Shown: positions 26,786 to 35,798, counted from the first letter of the stretch. The stretch is 64,000 bases of DNA from Microterricola viridarii (GCF_001542775.1 NZ_CP014145.1:3100001-3164000); one strand, 5' to 3'. The notes: a model not told the origin generated them from the letters alone. A program made the numbers and translations.

Positions 26786-27436
26786 CTAGGCGGCGAGCTG
26801 GCGCCCCTCGGCAGCCAACGCCGCGAGGTCGTCAGACTGCACGAAGCGCCCGAAAATCTGCTCGCCTGGCTGCAGCACGACACCCGCGGCCAGGGTGCCG
26901 ATATCGACGGCGTCGAATCCGATGCGGTCGAGGAAGGCCGCGACGGTGTCGTTGGCGCTCTGGTGGTCGCCGGCGACGGCAACGGCCCGCCGGTTGACCG
27001 CACCGGCCGGCGCCCCATCGGTGTCCATGTCGTGGTAGCCGAGGTGGTTGAGCGATTTCACCAGGCGCACGTCCGGGTGCAGCCGCTGCACGAGCTCGCT
27101 GCTGGTGAGTCCGGGGGTGGCGCCCTGCAGGATCGCCGGGGTGCCATCGACCGGCTCCCAGTGGTTGCTTGCGTCCACCACCACCGCGTCGTCGAATCGA
27201 TTCAGCGCCACGGTGTCGACCTTGCCGAACGGCACCGCAAGGATGGTGAGCTCCGCGACATCCGCCACCTCGTCAACTGTCGCCGCGCGGGCACCCGGCA
27301 CCGTCATCGCCACGATCTGCTCGAAGTACGCGGCGCCGGGCGAGCCCACCAACAGGACCTCGTCGCCGGCGGCAACCGCCAGCCTGGCGATGGCCGTGCC
27401 CACCTTGCCTGCCCCGATGATGCCAACCGTCGCCAC
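26786..27436 (-). CDS. NADPH-dependent F420 reductase-type oxidoreductase
   Basis: 216 residues from GTG 27436. The N-terminal Rossmann motif VGIIGAGKVGTAIARLAVAAG is followed by AELTILAVPFGKVD and VDASNHWEP. This is the F420_oxidored-like NAD(P)-binding family, which includes true F420:NADPH reductases and several unrelated small dehydrogenases. Two bases separate it from the luciferase-like gene upstream, so they share a transcript and could form a reductase plus flavin- or F420-dependent oxidoreductase pair. Cofactor choice cannot be read here. Confidence 0.8.
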   Translation of the reverse strand: MATVGIIGAGKVGTAIARLAVAAGDEVLLVGSPGAAYFEQIVAMTVPGARAATVDEVADVAELTILAVPFGKVDTVALNRFDDAVVVDASNHWEPVDGTPAILQGATPGLTSSELVQRLHPDVRLVKSLNHLGYHDMDTDGAPAGAVNRRAVAVAGDHQSANDTVAAFLDRIGFDAVDIGTLAAGVVLQPGEQIFGRFVQSDDLAALAAEGRQLAA

Positions 27437-27438
27437 GG

Positions 27439-28497
27439 CTAGTTGCCCTCCGGCCGAGGTGAGGAACCCGCCAGGGCCGCGTCCACCAGCGGCTTCACCC
27501 GGGTGCCGAGCAGCTCGATCGAGCGCAGCAACTGCGCCTGCGGCAGGTTGCCGAAGTCCATCTGGAAGAAGTGCCGCATGTGCCCGATGGCGCCGTGCAG
27601 GTCGAGGATGCGCTCGGCGATCTCCTCCGGCGATCCGACGTAGAGGGCACCCCTGGCCGAGGTGTCGCGGTCGTAAGAGAGCCGGGAGGGCGCCGCGAAG
27701 CCGCGCTGCTCGCCGATCGTGCTCATGCTGTTGTGCCACTGCGGCCAAAACTCGTCGCGGGCGACTGCGCCACTCTCGCCGATGTAGCCGGGGCTGCCGA
27801 CCGCCACCTTGATGTCGACCTCTGCCATGCCGTTGGCGCGGGCGGTGTTGCGGTAGAGCTCGGTGAGCGGCGCGAACCGGGCCGGCTGGCCGCCGATGAT
27901 GCCGTACGAGATCGGGAGGCCGAGCAAGCCGGCGCGCACTGAGGAGGAGGGGTTGCCGCCGGTGCCGAGCCAGATCGGCAGGCTGCCGGCATCCGGTCGG
28001 GGAACCACCACGGCGTCGGTCAGCGCCGGACGGGTGGATCCGCTCCAGGTGACTCGTTCGTCGGCATTGACCGCGAGGAGCAGTTCGAGCTTCTCGGCGT
28101 ACAGCTTGTCGTAATCACTGAGGCTGTACCCGAACAGCGGGAACGACTCGGTCGATGATCCGCGCCCCGCGGTGATCTCGGCCCGACCGTTGCTGAGCGC
28201 GTCGACGGTGGCGAACTGCTGGAACACGCGCACGGGGTCGTCGGTGCTCAGCACGGTGACGGCGCTGGCGAGTGTGATGTTCTCGGTGACGGATGCCGCG
28301 GCGGCGAGGATCGTGGCGGCGGCCGAGGCCGGCATCTCGTGGGTGTGGTGTTCGCCGATGCCGAAGTAGTCGAGCCCGACCTCGTCGGCGAGGCGGATGG
28401 CCTCGAGCAGATTGCGTGTCGCCTGGGCGGTGCTGGCGAGTTCGCCGCTCAGCGGGTCGCGGGCGAGGCTGCCGAAGCTGTAGACGCCGAGTTCCAT
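27439..28497 (-). CDS. Luciferase-like (LLM class) flavin-dependent monooxygenase
   Basis: 352 residues from ATG 28497 (MELGVYSFGSLARDP). TIM-barrel luciferase family: IRLADEVGLDYFGIGEHHTHEMPASAAA, VTVLSTDDPVRVFQQFATVDALSNGRAEITAGRGSSTESF and PIWLGTGGNPSSSVRAG. The GRGSSTESF stretch forms the flavin phosphate site. The beginning and the GEHHTHEMP motif recall the CE1758-type group of corynebacteria. It would oxidise an unknown small molecule with reduced FMN (or F420). First gene of a two-gene unit, divergent from an HxlR regulator that probably controls it. Confidence 0.85.
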   Translation of the reverse strand: MELGVYSFGSLARDPLSGELASTAQATRNLLEAIRLADEVGLDYFGIGEHHTHEMPASAAATILAAAASVTENITLASAVTVLSTDDPVRVFQQFATVDALSNGRAEITAGRGSSTESFPLFGYSLSDYDKLYAEKLELLLAVNADERVTWSGSTRPALTDAVVVPRPDAGSLPIWLGTGGNPSSSVRAGLLGLPISYGIIGGQPARFAPLTELYRNTARANGMAEVDIKVAVGSPGYIGESGAVARDEFWPQWHNSMSTIGEQRGFAAPSRLSYDRDTSARGALYVGSPEEIAERILDLHGAIGHMRHFFQMDFGNLPQAQLLRSIELLGTRVKPLVDAALAGSSPRPEGN

Positions 28498-28567
28498 CGG
28501 TTGTCCTTTCGTGGGGGTGTCTCTCCATCGTCGACCTCCGCCGCCATTTTTGCGATTCAATGGTTAG

Positions 28568-28588
28568 TCGCTTACTCTGGGTAAGTGA
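28568..28588. promoter_or_regulatory. Inverted repeat between the monooxygenase and hxlR genes
   Basis: TCGCTTAC and GTAAGTGA (7 of 8 pairs) separated by TCTGG, reaching into the hxlR start codon. It is a plausible autoregulatory operator for the HxlR-family protein. Confidence 0.5.
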
Positions 28589-28959
28589 ATACCGGAGTGA
28601 AGAGCGCAGCCCAGACCGCCGACTCGACATCGCTGTTCGGCGAGCACACGGACGAGGCGGAGTGCCGCCGCTTTCAGGCCGCGGCCGAGATCGCCGGGCG
28701 CAAGTGGACTGCCTTGATCCTGCTTGCCGGGGTTCGCGGCGCGGAGCGATTCTCTGAGTACCGCGCACTCGCCGAGGGCATCTCGGACCGGGTGCTCTCG
28801 GTGCGACTCAAGGAGCTCGAGCAGGAGGGTCTCATCCTGCGCGAGGTGACACCGACCACGCCGGTGCAGGTGCGCTACCGGCTGACCGAGGCCGGGAGCG
28901 AGCTCATCGAGGTGCTGCACCCGCTCGTGCGCTGGGGCAGCAAATGGCGTGATGCATGA
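28585..28959 (+). CDS. HxlR-family transcriptional regulator
   Basis: 124 residues from GTG 28585. A winged helix-turn-helix of the HxlR/DUF24 type: ECRRFQAAAEIAGRKWTALILLAGVRGAERFSEYRALAEGISDRVLSVRLKELEQEGLILREV, ending VRYRLTEAGSELIEVL. One cysteine (in EAECRRF) stands where redox- or electrophile-sensing members have theirs. It is divergent from the luciferase-like/F420-reductase pair, which it probably regulates, and an inverted repeat overlaps its start. Confidence 0.9.
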   Translation: MNTGVKSAAQTADSTSLFGEHTDEAECRRFQAAAEIAGRKWTALILLAGVRGAERFSEYRALAEGISDRVLSVRLKELEQEGLILREVTPTTPVQVRYRLTEAGSELIEVLHPLVRWGSKWRDA

Positions 28960-29085
28960 GGCGCAGCCTCGTGAAAGGCGGCAGCCCCACCCAAGGAAAC
29001 CTACGCATCAGTGACCGCTGCTTGCCACCCTCCATCTAGGTCACCAGCCGCGCACCCCAGCCGATCGACCGACTGAACGCCCCAG

Positions 29086-30726
29086 CTACACCGCGTGCAG
29101 CCGCCGACCACCGACAACAGTCGTCACGACCCGCGCCTCGAGCAGCACCTCCGGCGCTGCGTCGAACACGTCCCGATCGAGCACGACGAAGTCGGCGTAC
29201 AGGCCAGCGGCCAGGCTGCCGTAACGGCCCTCCGCCCCGCAGGCCCATGCCGCATCCGCGGTGGCGTGCCGGATCGCGTCAGTGAGCGGCAGCGCGTACC
29301 GCGCAAGGTTCGGCTCCAGCGACGGGTCCAATGCAGAGCGACGGGTCGAGGCGATGAACATGTTCGGCAGCGGTGCGAACGGCGATGTCGGCGAGTCCGT
29401 TCCGAAGACGAGGCGCGCGCCCTGGTCGGTCATCTCCGGCCACGGGTAGCCGCGTTCCACCCGCTCGTCGCCCAGCATCTCGCGCCAGTTCGCCTGAATG
29501 GCGGGGTCGGAGTGCACCGGCTGCATGCTGGCGACGATCCCGAGGGCCGCCAGGCGCTCGATCTCCTCCGGATCCACGACTTCGAGGTGCTCGATGCGGT
29601 GGCGACGCGACCGCGGCCCGTTCACGGCGATCGCGCGCTCGACGGCGGCGATGGCGATGCGCACCGCCTCGTCGCCGATGGCGTGCATGGCGACCTTGAG
29701 CCCGGCGGCATCCGCCGCGGCGACCACCGGTGCGAGATCGTCGAGCGACCAGATCGCCTCGGGCAATGCGCCGTTGACGTACGGCGTGCGCACCGCGGCG
29801 GTGCAGCCGTCGACGGTTCCGTCCACCATGAGCTTGACCCCGACGACGCGCAGCCAGTCGTCGTCGCCCTCGGCGAGCAGCTCGGCCGCGCGCGCCACCT
29901 GGGCGAGATTCTCGTCGAGGTCACCCGTCGGGTGCACCAGCCAATGTGCGGTGATCCGGGCGGTCAGCTCCCCGGCCTGCAGCACACGGCGCAGTGCGGC
30001 CAGCTGCGCCTCATCCAGAGCCATGTCTGTGGCCGCCGTGACCCCGCTCGCGCGGTAGCCGGCGAGTGCCGTGCGCACCGCTGCGTCATTGTCGTCCTCG
30101 GTGGCGAAGGAGTCCAGAACGCCCCAGACGAGCTGGTGCATGGCGATCTCATCGACGACGCCGGTCAGGCGGCCGGCGGCATCGCGATGGATGCGACCGC
30201 CTGCCGGCGACTCGGTCGCCTCATCGATTCCAACCTCGGCGAGGGCCGCCGTGTTCAACCAGATGGAGTGCAGGTCGTGCGCCTGCAGGTACAGCGGCCG
30301 GTCGGCCACCATGTCATCGAGCAAGCGACGGTCCGGTGCGCCGTCGATCGCGCTGTGCTGCCAGCCCTGGGCGAAGACCCGTGGCGCTGCGGGGTTCTGG
30401 GCGGCGGCGCTGCTGATCCGGCTGCGGATCTCGTCCAGATCGCCGGCGCCCCACAGGTCGACCTGCCGCGCGGCCTTGCCGGTCTCCACGACGTGCGCAT
30501 GCCCGTCGACGAAGCCCGGCAGCACGACTCGGCCCGCCAGGTCGGTGCGCTCGGCATCCGGGGCGGCAATCCTGGCCGCCGTGGCATCGTCGCCGACATA
30601 GAGGATGCGCTCGTCGTGGACGACGATGGCGCTCGCCCATGGGCGGGCTCCCGCGGTGAAAATGCGGCCGCCGGTGTACACCTGCATGCGCGGTGCACCG
30701 TCTGTCCTGTTGGTCATGTCGGTCAT
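29086..30726 (-). CDS. Amidohydrolase family protein (YtcJ-like)
   Basis: 546 residues, Amidohydro_3 type. Metal-binding region DGHAHVVETGKAARQVDLWGA with H-x-H, later HAIGDEAVRIAIAAVERA and HRIEHLEVVDPEEIERLA, and FGTDSPTSPFAPLPN near the end. These enzymes hydrolyse amide, ester or imine bonds; YtcJ-like members mostly have unknown substrates. The start overlaps the permease stop by four bases, so it is the last gene of a permease-amidohydrolase unit. With agmatine deiminase and an amidase in the same cluster, an amine- or carbamoyl-derived substrate is plausible but unproven. Confidence 0.85.
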   Translation of the reverse strand: MTDMTNRTDGAPRMQVYTGGRIFTAGARPWASAIVVHDERILYVGDDATAARIAAPDAERTDLAGRVVLPGFVDGHAHVVETGKAARQVDLWGAGDLDEIRSRISSAAAQNPAAPRVFAQGWQHSAIDGAPDRRLLDDMVADRPLYLQAHDLHSIWLNTAALAEVGIDEATESPAGGRIHRDAAGRLTGVVDEIAMHQLVWGVLDSFATEDDNDAAVRTALAGYRASGVTAATDMALDEAQLAALRRVLQAGELTARITAHWLVHPTGDLDENLAQVARAAELLAEGDDDWLRVVGVKLMVDGTVDGCTAAVRTPYVNGALPEAIWSLDDLAPVVAAADAAGLKVAMHAIGDEAVRIAIAAVERAIAVNGPRSRRHRIEHLEVVDPEEIERLAALGIVASMQPVHSDPAIQANWREMLGDERVERGYPWPEMTDQGARLVFGTDSPTSPFAPLPNMFIASTRRSALDPSLEPNLARYALPLTDAIRHATADAAWACGAEGRYGSLAAGLYADFVVLDRDVFDAAPEVLLEARVVTTVVGGRRLHAV

Positions 30727-32162
30727 GGTCGCCCCTTGCCGCCGAGTCGAGTGCGCTGCAGCCCCGCGTAGACGCTTGCCGCGACGACGAGCGCGACGGG
30801 GACCGAGAGGTCAATGTAGCCGAGGGCCTCGGAGATGGGGCCGGTCCACACGGTCGTGGAGACGAAGAGGGCACTCGTGCACACGCCCGCCACGAACGCG
30901 AGAACGCCTGGCAGGCCCCAGCCCGCGGTGTACCAGAAACGCCCGCCCGGTCGACCGTCGAAGAGGTCCTCACCGTTGTAGCGGCCGCGTCGGCTGATGA
31001 CGTCGATGACGAAGATGGCCATGATCGGCGCCGACACCAGGATCAGGAACTGCAGCATGAGGTTCACCGCGTCGAGCAAAGAGGTGGAGAGCGCGAGGTA
31101 GATGGTCAGCGCCGCGCCGATGGCTCCGACGACGACGGCCGCCGGGATCCGGCGGATCGGGACTCCGATCGCCTGCAGTGTCAGGCTTGAGCTGTACGTC
31201 GTCATGCCGTTCAGAGCAACGGTGTTGATCACGACGCCGAGGACGAACAGCGGGGCCAGCCAGGCGGGCAGCAGCGCCAGCAGTGCTCCCTCCAGCCCGG
31301 CATCCATCGCGGAGCCGACCGCCGTCGCCAGCAGCGCTCCGACGATCGTGAAGAAGGTCTGCGGCAGCGCGCCGCCGAGGGCCGTGGCGGCGATGATGTG
31401 GGACGGCTTGGTGTCGCGGGGCAGGTAGCGAGACATGTCTGGGCTGTTCATGTATGACAGCGGGCCCGAGGCGAGGATGGCGAAGCCGATCGTGATCGCC
31501 GACCACAGCGGTACTCCCTGCAGCGGCTCGGCGGGCCGGTACGCCCAGTCGACGTGGGGGAGGATGAACGCCGTCACCACCAGGAAGATCGCGATCAGGA
31601 CGATCGCGATGGCCGGATATGCGCGCAGGATCAGGCCGTGGCCGTACACCGCGATGAGCACGGTGACGGCCGCAACGACGAGGGTGATGAGGATGGGGAC
31701 GAGCACCGGGTCCGACACCCCGAACTGGGCGAGCAGGCCGGCGCCGAGGAACGCGGCCGCGAGCCAGTTGAGGGCGAGGAACACCGCCGCCACCAGCCAG
31801 CCCATGAACGCCTGGACGACCTTGTTGCCGCGGAACCCGAACATGGCGCGCGTGATGACCGAGCCGGAGGTGCCGGCGGCCGGGCCGCTCACGGCGATGA
31901 TTCCCGTGAAGATCCAGGGCACCGATCCGGCCACGATCACGAGGATTGCCTGCCACAGCTCGAGGCCGAGCAGGATCATCGACGCCCCGATCGTGAGGGC
32001 GAGCACGTTGACGCTCGGCGCTGCCCAGACCGCGAAGAGGTCGCGCGCGCGGCCGTGCCTGGCCGAGTCATCGATCAGTTCGATGCCACGTGTCTCCGGC
32101 TGCGTTGCCGAGTCGACGAGCGCTCCATCCGGTGCGGTGGTGGTCAGGGGAAAATCTGCCAA
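30723..32162 (-). CDS. NCS1-family nucleobase/allantoin-type permease
   Basis: 479 residues if translation starts at TTG 32162, which has GAAGAGG about nine bases upstream. An alternative TTG at 32225 lies inside an operator-like motif and lacks a ribosome-binding site. There are about twelve membrane helices. The NCS1 features include DLFAVWAAPSVNVLALTIG, GPAAGTSGSVITRAMFGFRGN and the long FGFRGNKVVQAFMGW helix. The family imports cytosine, allantoin, uracil or hydantoins with a proton or sodium. In this cluster an amine or ureide substrate fits. It overlaps the amidohydrolase gene. Confidence 0.85.
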   Translation of the reverse strand: MADFPLTTTAPDGALVDSATQPETRGIELIDDSARHGRARDLFAVWAAPSVNVLALTIGASMILLGLELWQAILVIVAGSVPWIFTGIIAVSGPAAGTSGSVITRAMFGFRGNKVVQAFMGWLVAAVFLALNWLAAAFLGAGLLAQFGVSDPVLVPILITLVVAAVTVLIAVYGHGLILRAYPAIAIVLIAIFLVVTAFILPHVDWAYRPAEPLQGVPLWSAITIGFAILASGPLSYMNSPDMSRYLPRDTKPSHIIAATALGGALPQTFFTIVGALLATAVGSAMDAGLEGALLALLPAWLAPLFVLGVVINTVALNGMTTYSSSLTLQAIGVPIRRIPAAVVVGAIGAALTIYLALSTSLLDAVNLMLQFLILVSAPIMAIFVIDVISRRGRYNGEDLFDGRPGGRFWYTAGWGLPGVLAFVAGVCTSALFVSTTVWTGPISEALGYIDLSVPVALVVAASVYAGLQRTRLGGKGRP

Positions 32163-32213
32163 AAGGGGGCCTCTTCTCGGATGGTGCGGACGTCTCTGTC
32201 GCTTGCGATTCTT

Positions 32214-32231
32214 ATTGATCGCCAAGCCAAT
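32214..32231. promoter_or_regulatory. Candidate TetR operator upstream of the permease gene
   Basis: ATTGATCGCCAAGCCAAT, 51 bases upstream of the chosen TTG start. It matches the complement of the motif at 35059-35076 at 15 of 18 positions, and the flanks agree too (T before, then AGG after). Confidence 0.65.
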
Positions 32232-32283
32232 AGGGCTGTTGGTCAGTCATTCAATAGCACCGCCGACATGGTGTCAAGGATTT

Positions 32284-33975
32284 TTAGCGCAGCCGCGGGG
32301 TGCGCTTCGGCTCCGTGCGCCGGCGGCCGCTTGCCTCGAAGGCGGCAGCCAATCCAAGCAGCCGCGTGTCGTCGTTGGCTCGCCCCGCAAAAGTCAGCCC
32401 CACCGGCATGCCCGTGTCGGCCATGGTTCCCATCGGCACCGTGACGGTCGGGATGCCGAGATGCCGCAGCACGAGATTGCCGTTGGCGACCCAGACGCCG
32501 TTGCGCCAGCCGAGGTCGGCGGAGTGCGGGTTGACGTCCATGTCCGCCGGCGCGACGTCGGCCATCGCGGGGAAGACGACGGCATCCAACCCCAGTCCGT
32601 CCATCCACTCTTCCAGGTCGATCCGGCGCGTCTGCTCGAGCCCGCGCACGCCCTCCTCGAGGTGCGGGATGTCGGTGAAGGCCGCGTAGGGGTGCTCGCG
32701 CACCTGCCTCGGGTACTCGGAGATGTCGTCGTCGAACCCTGTGTACCGGTCCGGCAGTGCACCCGGCGGAGGCGGGAAAATGCGTTGCGGGTCGATGTCG
32801 GCGAGGCTCTGCACGGATGCGTCGCCGTTCGCCGCCAGGAAGTCCTCCCAGGCCCACGCCGACAGGTCAGTGATCTCGTGCTGCAAGAACTCGGGCGAGA
32901 CCAGCCCACGGGTCTTGACGGTCGGCGCCCCGGCACGATCGCCCTCGTAGCGGCTGACCACCGGGAAATCCACCTCGACCACCTCTGCGCCGTGCGCCTC
33001 CAGGTCGCGCCGCGCGGCCTCCCACAGTGCAATGACCGACGGCCGGGTGTCGATGCGCTGACCGGTCGACCCTCCGATCGTTGTTCCGCTCCCAGCCTCG
33101 GCATCGGCGTTGATGTACATGCGGGGCACGCCAAAGCGGCGGCCTGTGAGCGACTCCCTCACCGCCGTGTAGGAGTCCGGTCGCAGCGCGGAGGCCGCGG
33201 CGATCGACACCCAGGGTTGGGCCCGCCAGAAGTCCCCTCGCGTTTCGGCATCATCGGCGACGAGCACGTCGAGCAGCTCGAACATGTCGGCCATCGTCCT
33301 GGTGTGGGGAACAACGACGTCCATGGTCGGCACGAGGGGCCAGTTGCCGCGCACGGAGAGGATTCCGCGTGACGGCGTGTACGCGCACAGCGCGTTGCAG
33401 GATGCCGGGGCCCTGCCACTGGACCACGTCTCCTCACCCATGCCGAAGGCCGCGAAACTGGCCGCCGTCGCCGTGCCGGAGCCGTTGGAGGAGCCAGAGC
33501 CGAAGGCGCTGGTGAGCCAACCGGCGCTGTAGGGGCTCTCGGCACGGCCGTACAGGCCACGCTGCATGCCGCCATTGGCCATCGGGGGCATGTTGGTCAG
33601 CCCGAGGCAGATTGCTCCCGCCGCACGGAGCCGCCCGATCGTGAAGGCATCGTGCTGGGCGACGAGGCTCTCGAACGCGGGCGACCCCGCCGCCGCCGTC
33701 AGCCCGCGCACGAGATAGCTGTCCTTCGCGGTGTAGGGAATGCCCTCCAGCGGGCCGGTTTCCTGCCCGCTCGCACGGCGCGCGTCCGACGCCGCCGCCT
33801 CTGCGAGTGCGTCCGGGTTGTGGACGACGACGGAGTTGAGCGCTGTCGGCGTTCCGGGGGCGTCGAACGCAGCGATTCGCGCGAGGTAGGCGGTGACGAG
33901 CTCCACACTCGTGGCCGCACCGCTTCGAAGCGCGTCGCGCAGCTCGGCTATCGAGGCCTCGACGACGTCGATCAC
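32284..33975 (-). CDS. Amidase-signature family hydrolase
   Basis: 563 residues from GTG 33975, one base after the agmatine deiminase stop and six to seven bases after GGAGCG; the longer frame overlaps that gene and is unlikely. The amidase-signature triad is present: Lys84 (GIPYTAKDSY), the cis-Ser in FGSGSSNGSG (about 163) and nucleophile Ser186 (ETWSSGRAP). The usual GGSSGG and GGSIR motifs are altered to GSSNGSG and WSSGR, so the substrate may be unusual. Coupled to agmatine deiminase, it might hydrolyse N-carbamoylputrescine in place of the nitrilase-type AguB, which is not seen here. That role is inference. Confidence 0.85.
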   Translation of the reverse strand: MIDVVEASIAELRDALRSGAATSVELVTAYLARIAAFDAPGTPTALNSVVVHNPDALAEAAASDARRASGQETGPLEGIPYTAKDSYLVRGLTAAAGSPAFESLVAQHDAFTIGRLRAAGAICLGLTNMPPMANGGMQRGLYGRAESPYSAGWLTSAFGSGSSNGSGTATAASFAAFGMGEETWSSGRAPASCNALCAYTPSRGILSVRGNWPLVPTMDVVVPHTRTMADMFELLDVLVADDAETRGDFWRAQPWVSIAAASALRPDSYTAVRESLTGRRFGVPRMYINADAEAGSGTTIGGSTGQRIDTRPSVIALWEAARRDLEAHGAEVVEVDFPVVSRYEGDRAGAPTVKTRGLVSPEFLQHEITDLSAWAWEDFLAANGDASVQSLADIDPQRIFPPPPGALPDRYTGFDDDISEYPRQVREHPYAAFTDIPHLEEGVRGLEQTRRIDLEEWMDGLGLDAVVFPAMADVAPADMDVNPHSADLGWRNGVWVANGNLVLRHLGIPTVTVPMGTMADTGMPVGLTFAGRANDDTRLLGLAAAFEASGRRRTEPKRTPRLR

Positions 33976-33976
33976 G

Positions 33977-35029
33977 TCAGCGCTCCGGGTGCTCTGCGCG
34001 CGCCACGGCGGGCTGTTGCTGCGTGATGCAATGGATGCCGCCACCGCGGGCGAAGATCGGCCGCGCCTCGACGGTCACCACCGCCCGCCCGGGGTACGCG
34101 TCCTCCAAGATCTCGCGGGCACGGGCATCCGCGTATTCATCGCCGAAGCCGCATGCGATGACGCCGCCGTTGACGACGACGTGGTTCACGTAGCTCCAGT
34201 CGACGAAGCCGCCGTCATCCCGCAGTGTGCTGGGCGCGGGCAGGTCGATAATCTCGAATGACCGCCCCGCGGCATCCCGCTCGCCCGCGAGCAGGTGCTT
34301 GAGCTCGGCGCTGATGGCATGGTCCGGGTGTGCGGCGTCGGTCTGCTGGTGCAGCAGGATGCGCCCGGGCGACGGCATCGTCGCCACGATGTCGACGTGG
34401 CCATTCGTGCCGAGGTCGTCGTAGTCGCGGGTCAGGCCGCGCGGCAGCCAGATGGCCCGCGTGGCCCCGAGGAGCCTCGCCATCTCGGCCTCGACGCGCT
34501 GCTTGTCGGCGAAAGGGTTGCGGCGGCGATCGAGCTGCACCGTCTCGGTCAGCAGAATGGTGCCCTCGCCGTCGACGTGGATGCCGCCCCCCTCGTTCAC
34601 CAGCAGGGAGGGGAGGCGTTCGCAGCCGAGTCGCTCGGCGATGAACTCTGCGATGAGTGCGGACTTGCCCCAACTGGCCCAATCGGGTGCTCCCCAGCCG
34701 TTGAAGATCCAGTCCACGGCCCCCAGAACACCGGGGCGCTCGTCATCGAGCGCGAATGTGGGGCCGCAGTCACGCATCCAGTACTCGTCCAGTGGCGCCT
34801 CCACGAGCTCGACGGCGCCGCCCAGCATGTTGGCCGCGCGCCTCCTCTCGCTGGGGTCGACGATCATGGTGACGGGCTCGAACTCGGCAATGGCGAGGGC
34901 CACATCGGCCCAGGCGCGATATCCGCCTTCCCGCCATTCGGCACCGTCGCCGAGGGTGATTCCTTCCCGCGGGAAGGCCATCCACGTCCGCTCATGCTCC
35001 ATACCCTCGTGGGGCATCTTCCACACCAT
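33977..35029 (-). CDS. aguA: Agmatine deiminase
   Basis: 350 residues of the peptidylarginine/agmatine deiminase family. Conserved blocks: PHEGMEHERTWMAFP at the start, DEYWMRDCGPTF, VNEGGGIHVDGEGTIL, GTNGHVDIVA and the catalytic cysteine at residue 334 in ARGGGIHCITQQQP. It converts agmatine to N-carbamoylputrescine and ammonia in polyamine catabolism. First gene of a minus-strand cluster with an amidase, a permease and an amidohydrolase, and divergent from a TetR regulator. The family is firm; related deiminases with other guanidino substrates are the main alternative. Confidence 0.9.
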   Translation of the reverse strand: MVWKMPHEGMEHERTWMAFPREGITLGDGAEWREGGYRAWADVALAIAEFEPVTMIVDPSERRRAANMLGGAVELVEAPLDEYWMRDCGPTFALDDERPGVLGAVDWIFNGWGAPDWASWGKSALIAEFIAERLGCERLPSLLVNEGGGIHVDGEGTILLTETVQLDRRRNPFADKQRVEAEMARLLGATRAIWLPRGLTRDYDDLGTNGHVDIVATMPSPGRILLHQQTDAAHPDHAISAELKHLLAGERDAAGRSFEIIDLPAPSTLRDDGGFVDWSYVNHVVVNGGVIACGFGDEYADARAREILEDAYPGRAVVTVEARPIFARGGGIHCITQQQPAVARAEHPER

Positions 35030-35058
35030 GTCGACTCCTTTGTTGAACGGCGGACCTA

Positions 35059-35076
35059 ATTGGCCATGCGATCAAT
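35059..35076. promoter_or_regulatory. Candidate TetR operator between aguA and tetR
   Basis: ATTGGCCATGCGATCAAT: half-sites ATTGGCC and ATTGATC facing each other around ATGC... with a similar element at 32214-32231 in front of the permease. It lies in the 73-base divergent promoter. Confidence 0.65.
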
Positions 35077-35102
35077 ACAAATCTTCCTAGACTGGTCGAA
35101 TC

Positions 35103-35738
35103 ATGTCAACGCCACCGCCCCGAGTTCGCACCCGCAAGCCTCCCGCGCAGCGCTCCGCCGAGATCTTCGCGGCGGCTTGCGCGCTGGCGCGCGAGGGCGG
35201 TCTTTCCACCCTCGCCCTGCGTGCGGTCGCCCAGCGGGCGGGCGTGGCGCCCGGGCTGGTGGCCCACTACGGCTCGGGCATGGACAACCTCGTGGCCGCG
35301 GTCTTCTCCGAGCTCGTCGCCAATGAGCTCGTCGAGGTGCAGACCTGGGTCGACACCGGCACCAGCTCCGCGCAGCGCCTCGCGCTGCTGATCGACACCG
35401 TCCTGGGCGGCGATCGCGACGACCTCACCCTGGTCTGGGTGGACGCCTGGTCGCTCGGCCGGCACAACCCCGCGCTCTCAGTCGCGATCGACACGCAGAT
35501 GAACGCGTGGCATGCTCTCCTCGCCGAGATCATCACCGAGGGGCGGCGGACGGGTGAGTTCACGACGGACGACCCCGACGCCATCGCGTGGCAGCTGCTC
35601 GGCATGCTCGACGGACTCTCCGCCCACGCCCTCGCCCGCGGCACCGATAGCGCGCCCTTCATCGAGCGCCTCGCCTCTGCTGCGGAGCTGCTGGTCGGCG
35701 CTAAACCGGGCGCGGTGACGACGCAGCAGGCCGGCTGA
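35103..35738 (+). CDS. TetR-family regulator of the agmatine cluster
   Basis: 211 residues. The N-terminal helix-turn-helix reads RSAEIFAAACALAREGGLSTLALRAVAQRAGVAPGLVAHYGSGMDNLVAAVFSELV. The C-terminal ligand domain resembles TetR_C-like regulators of the BetI group. It is divergent from aguA with a near-palindromic motif in between that recurs at the second promoter of the cluster. It probably represses both units until an amine-type ligand binds. Confidence 0.88.
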   Translation: MSTPPPRVRTRKPPAQRSAEIFAAACALAREGGLSTLALRAVAQRAGVAPGLVAHYGSGMDNLVAAVFSELVANELVEVQTWVDTGTSSAQRLALLIDTVLGGDRDDLTLVWVDAWSLGRHNPALSVAIDTQMNAWHALLAEIITEGRRTGEFTTDDPDAIAWQLLGMLDGLSAHALARGTDSAPFIERLASAAELLVGAKPGAVTTQQAG

Positions 35739-35798
35739 GGCGCGATCTCGCGCCGCCTGCTGCGCGCACACGCCTCCCCGACGCGAGAGACTGGGGGA

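Noticed and set aside
32163..32225. N-terminal extension of the NCS1 permease from TTG 32225
   Set aside because: The stretch is basic and unlike the family, lacks a ribosome-binding site and overlaps the operator-like motif. TTG 32162 has GAAGAGG at a suitable distance.
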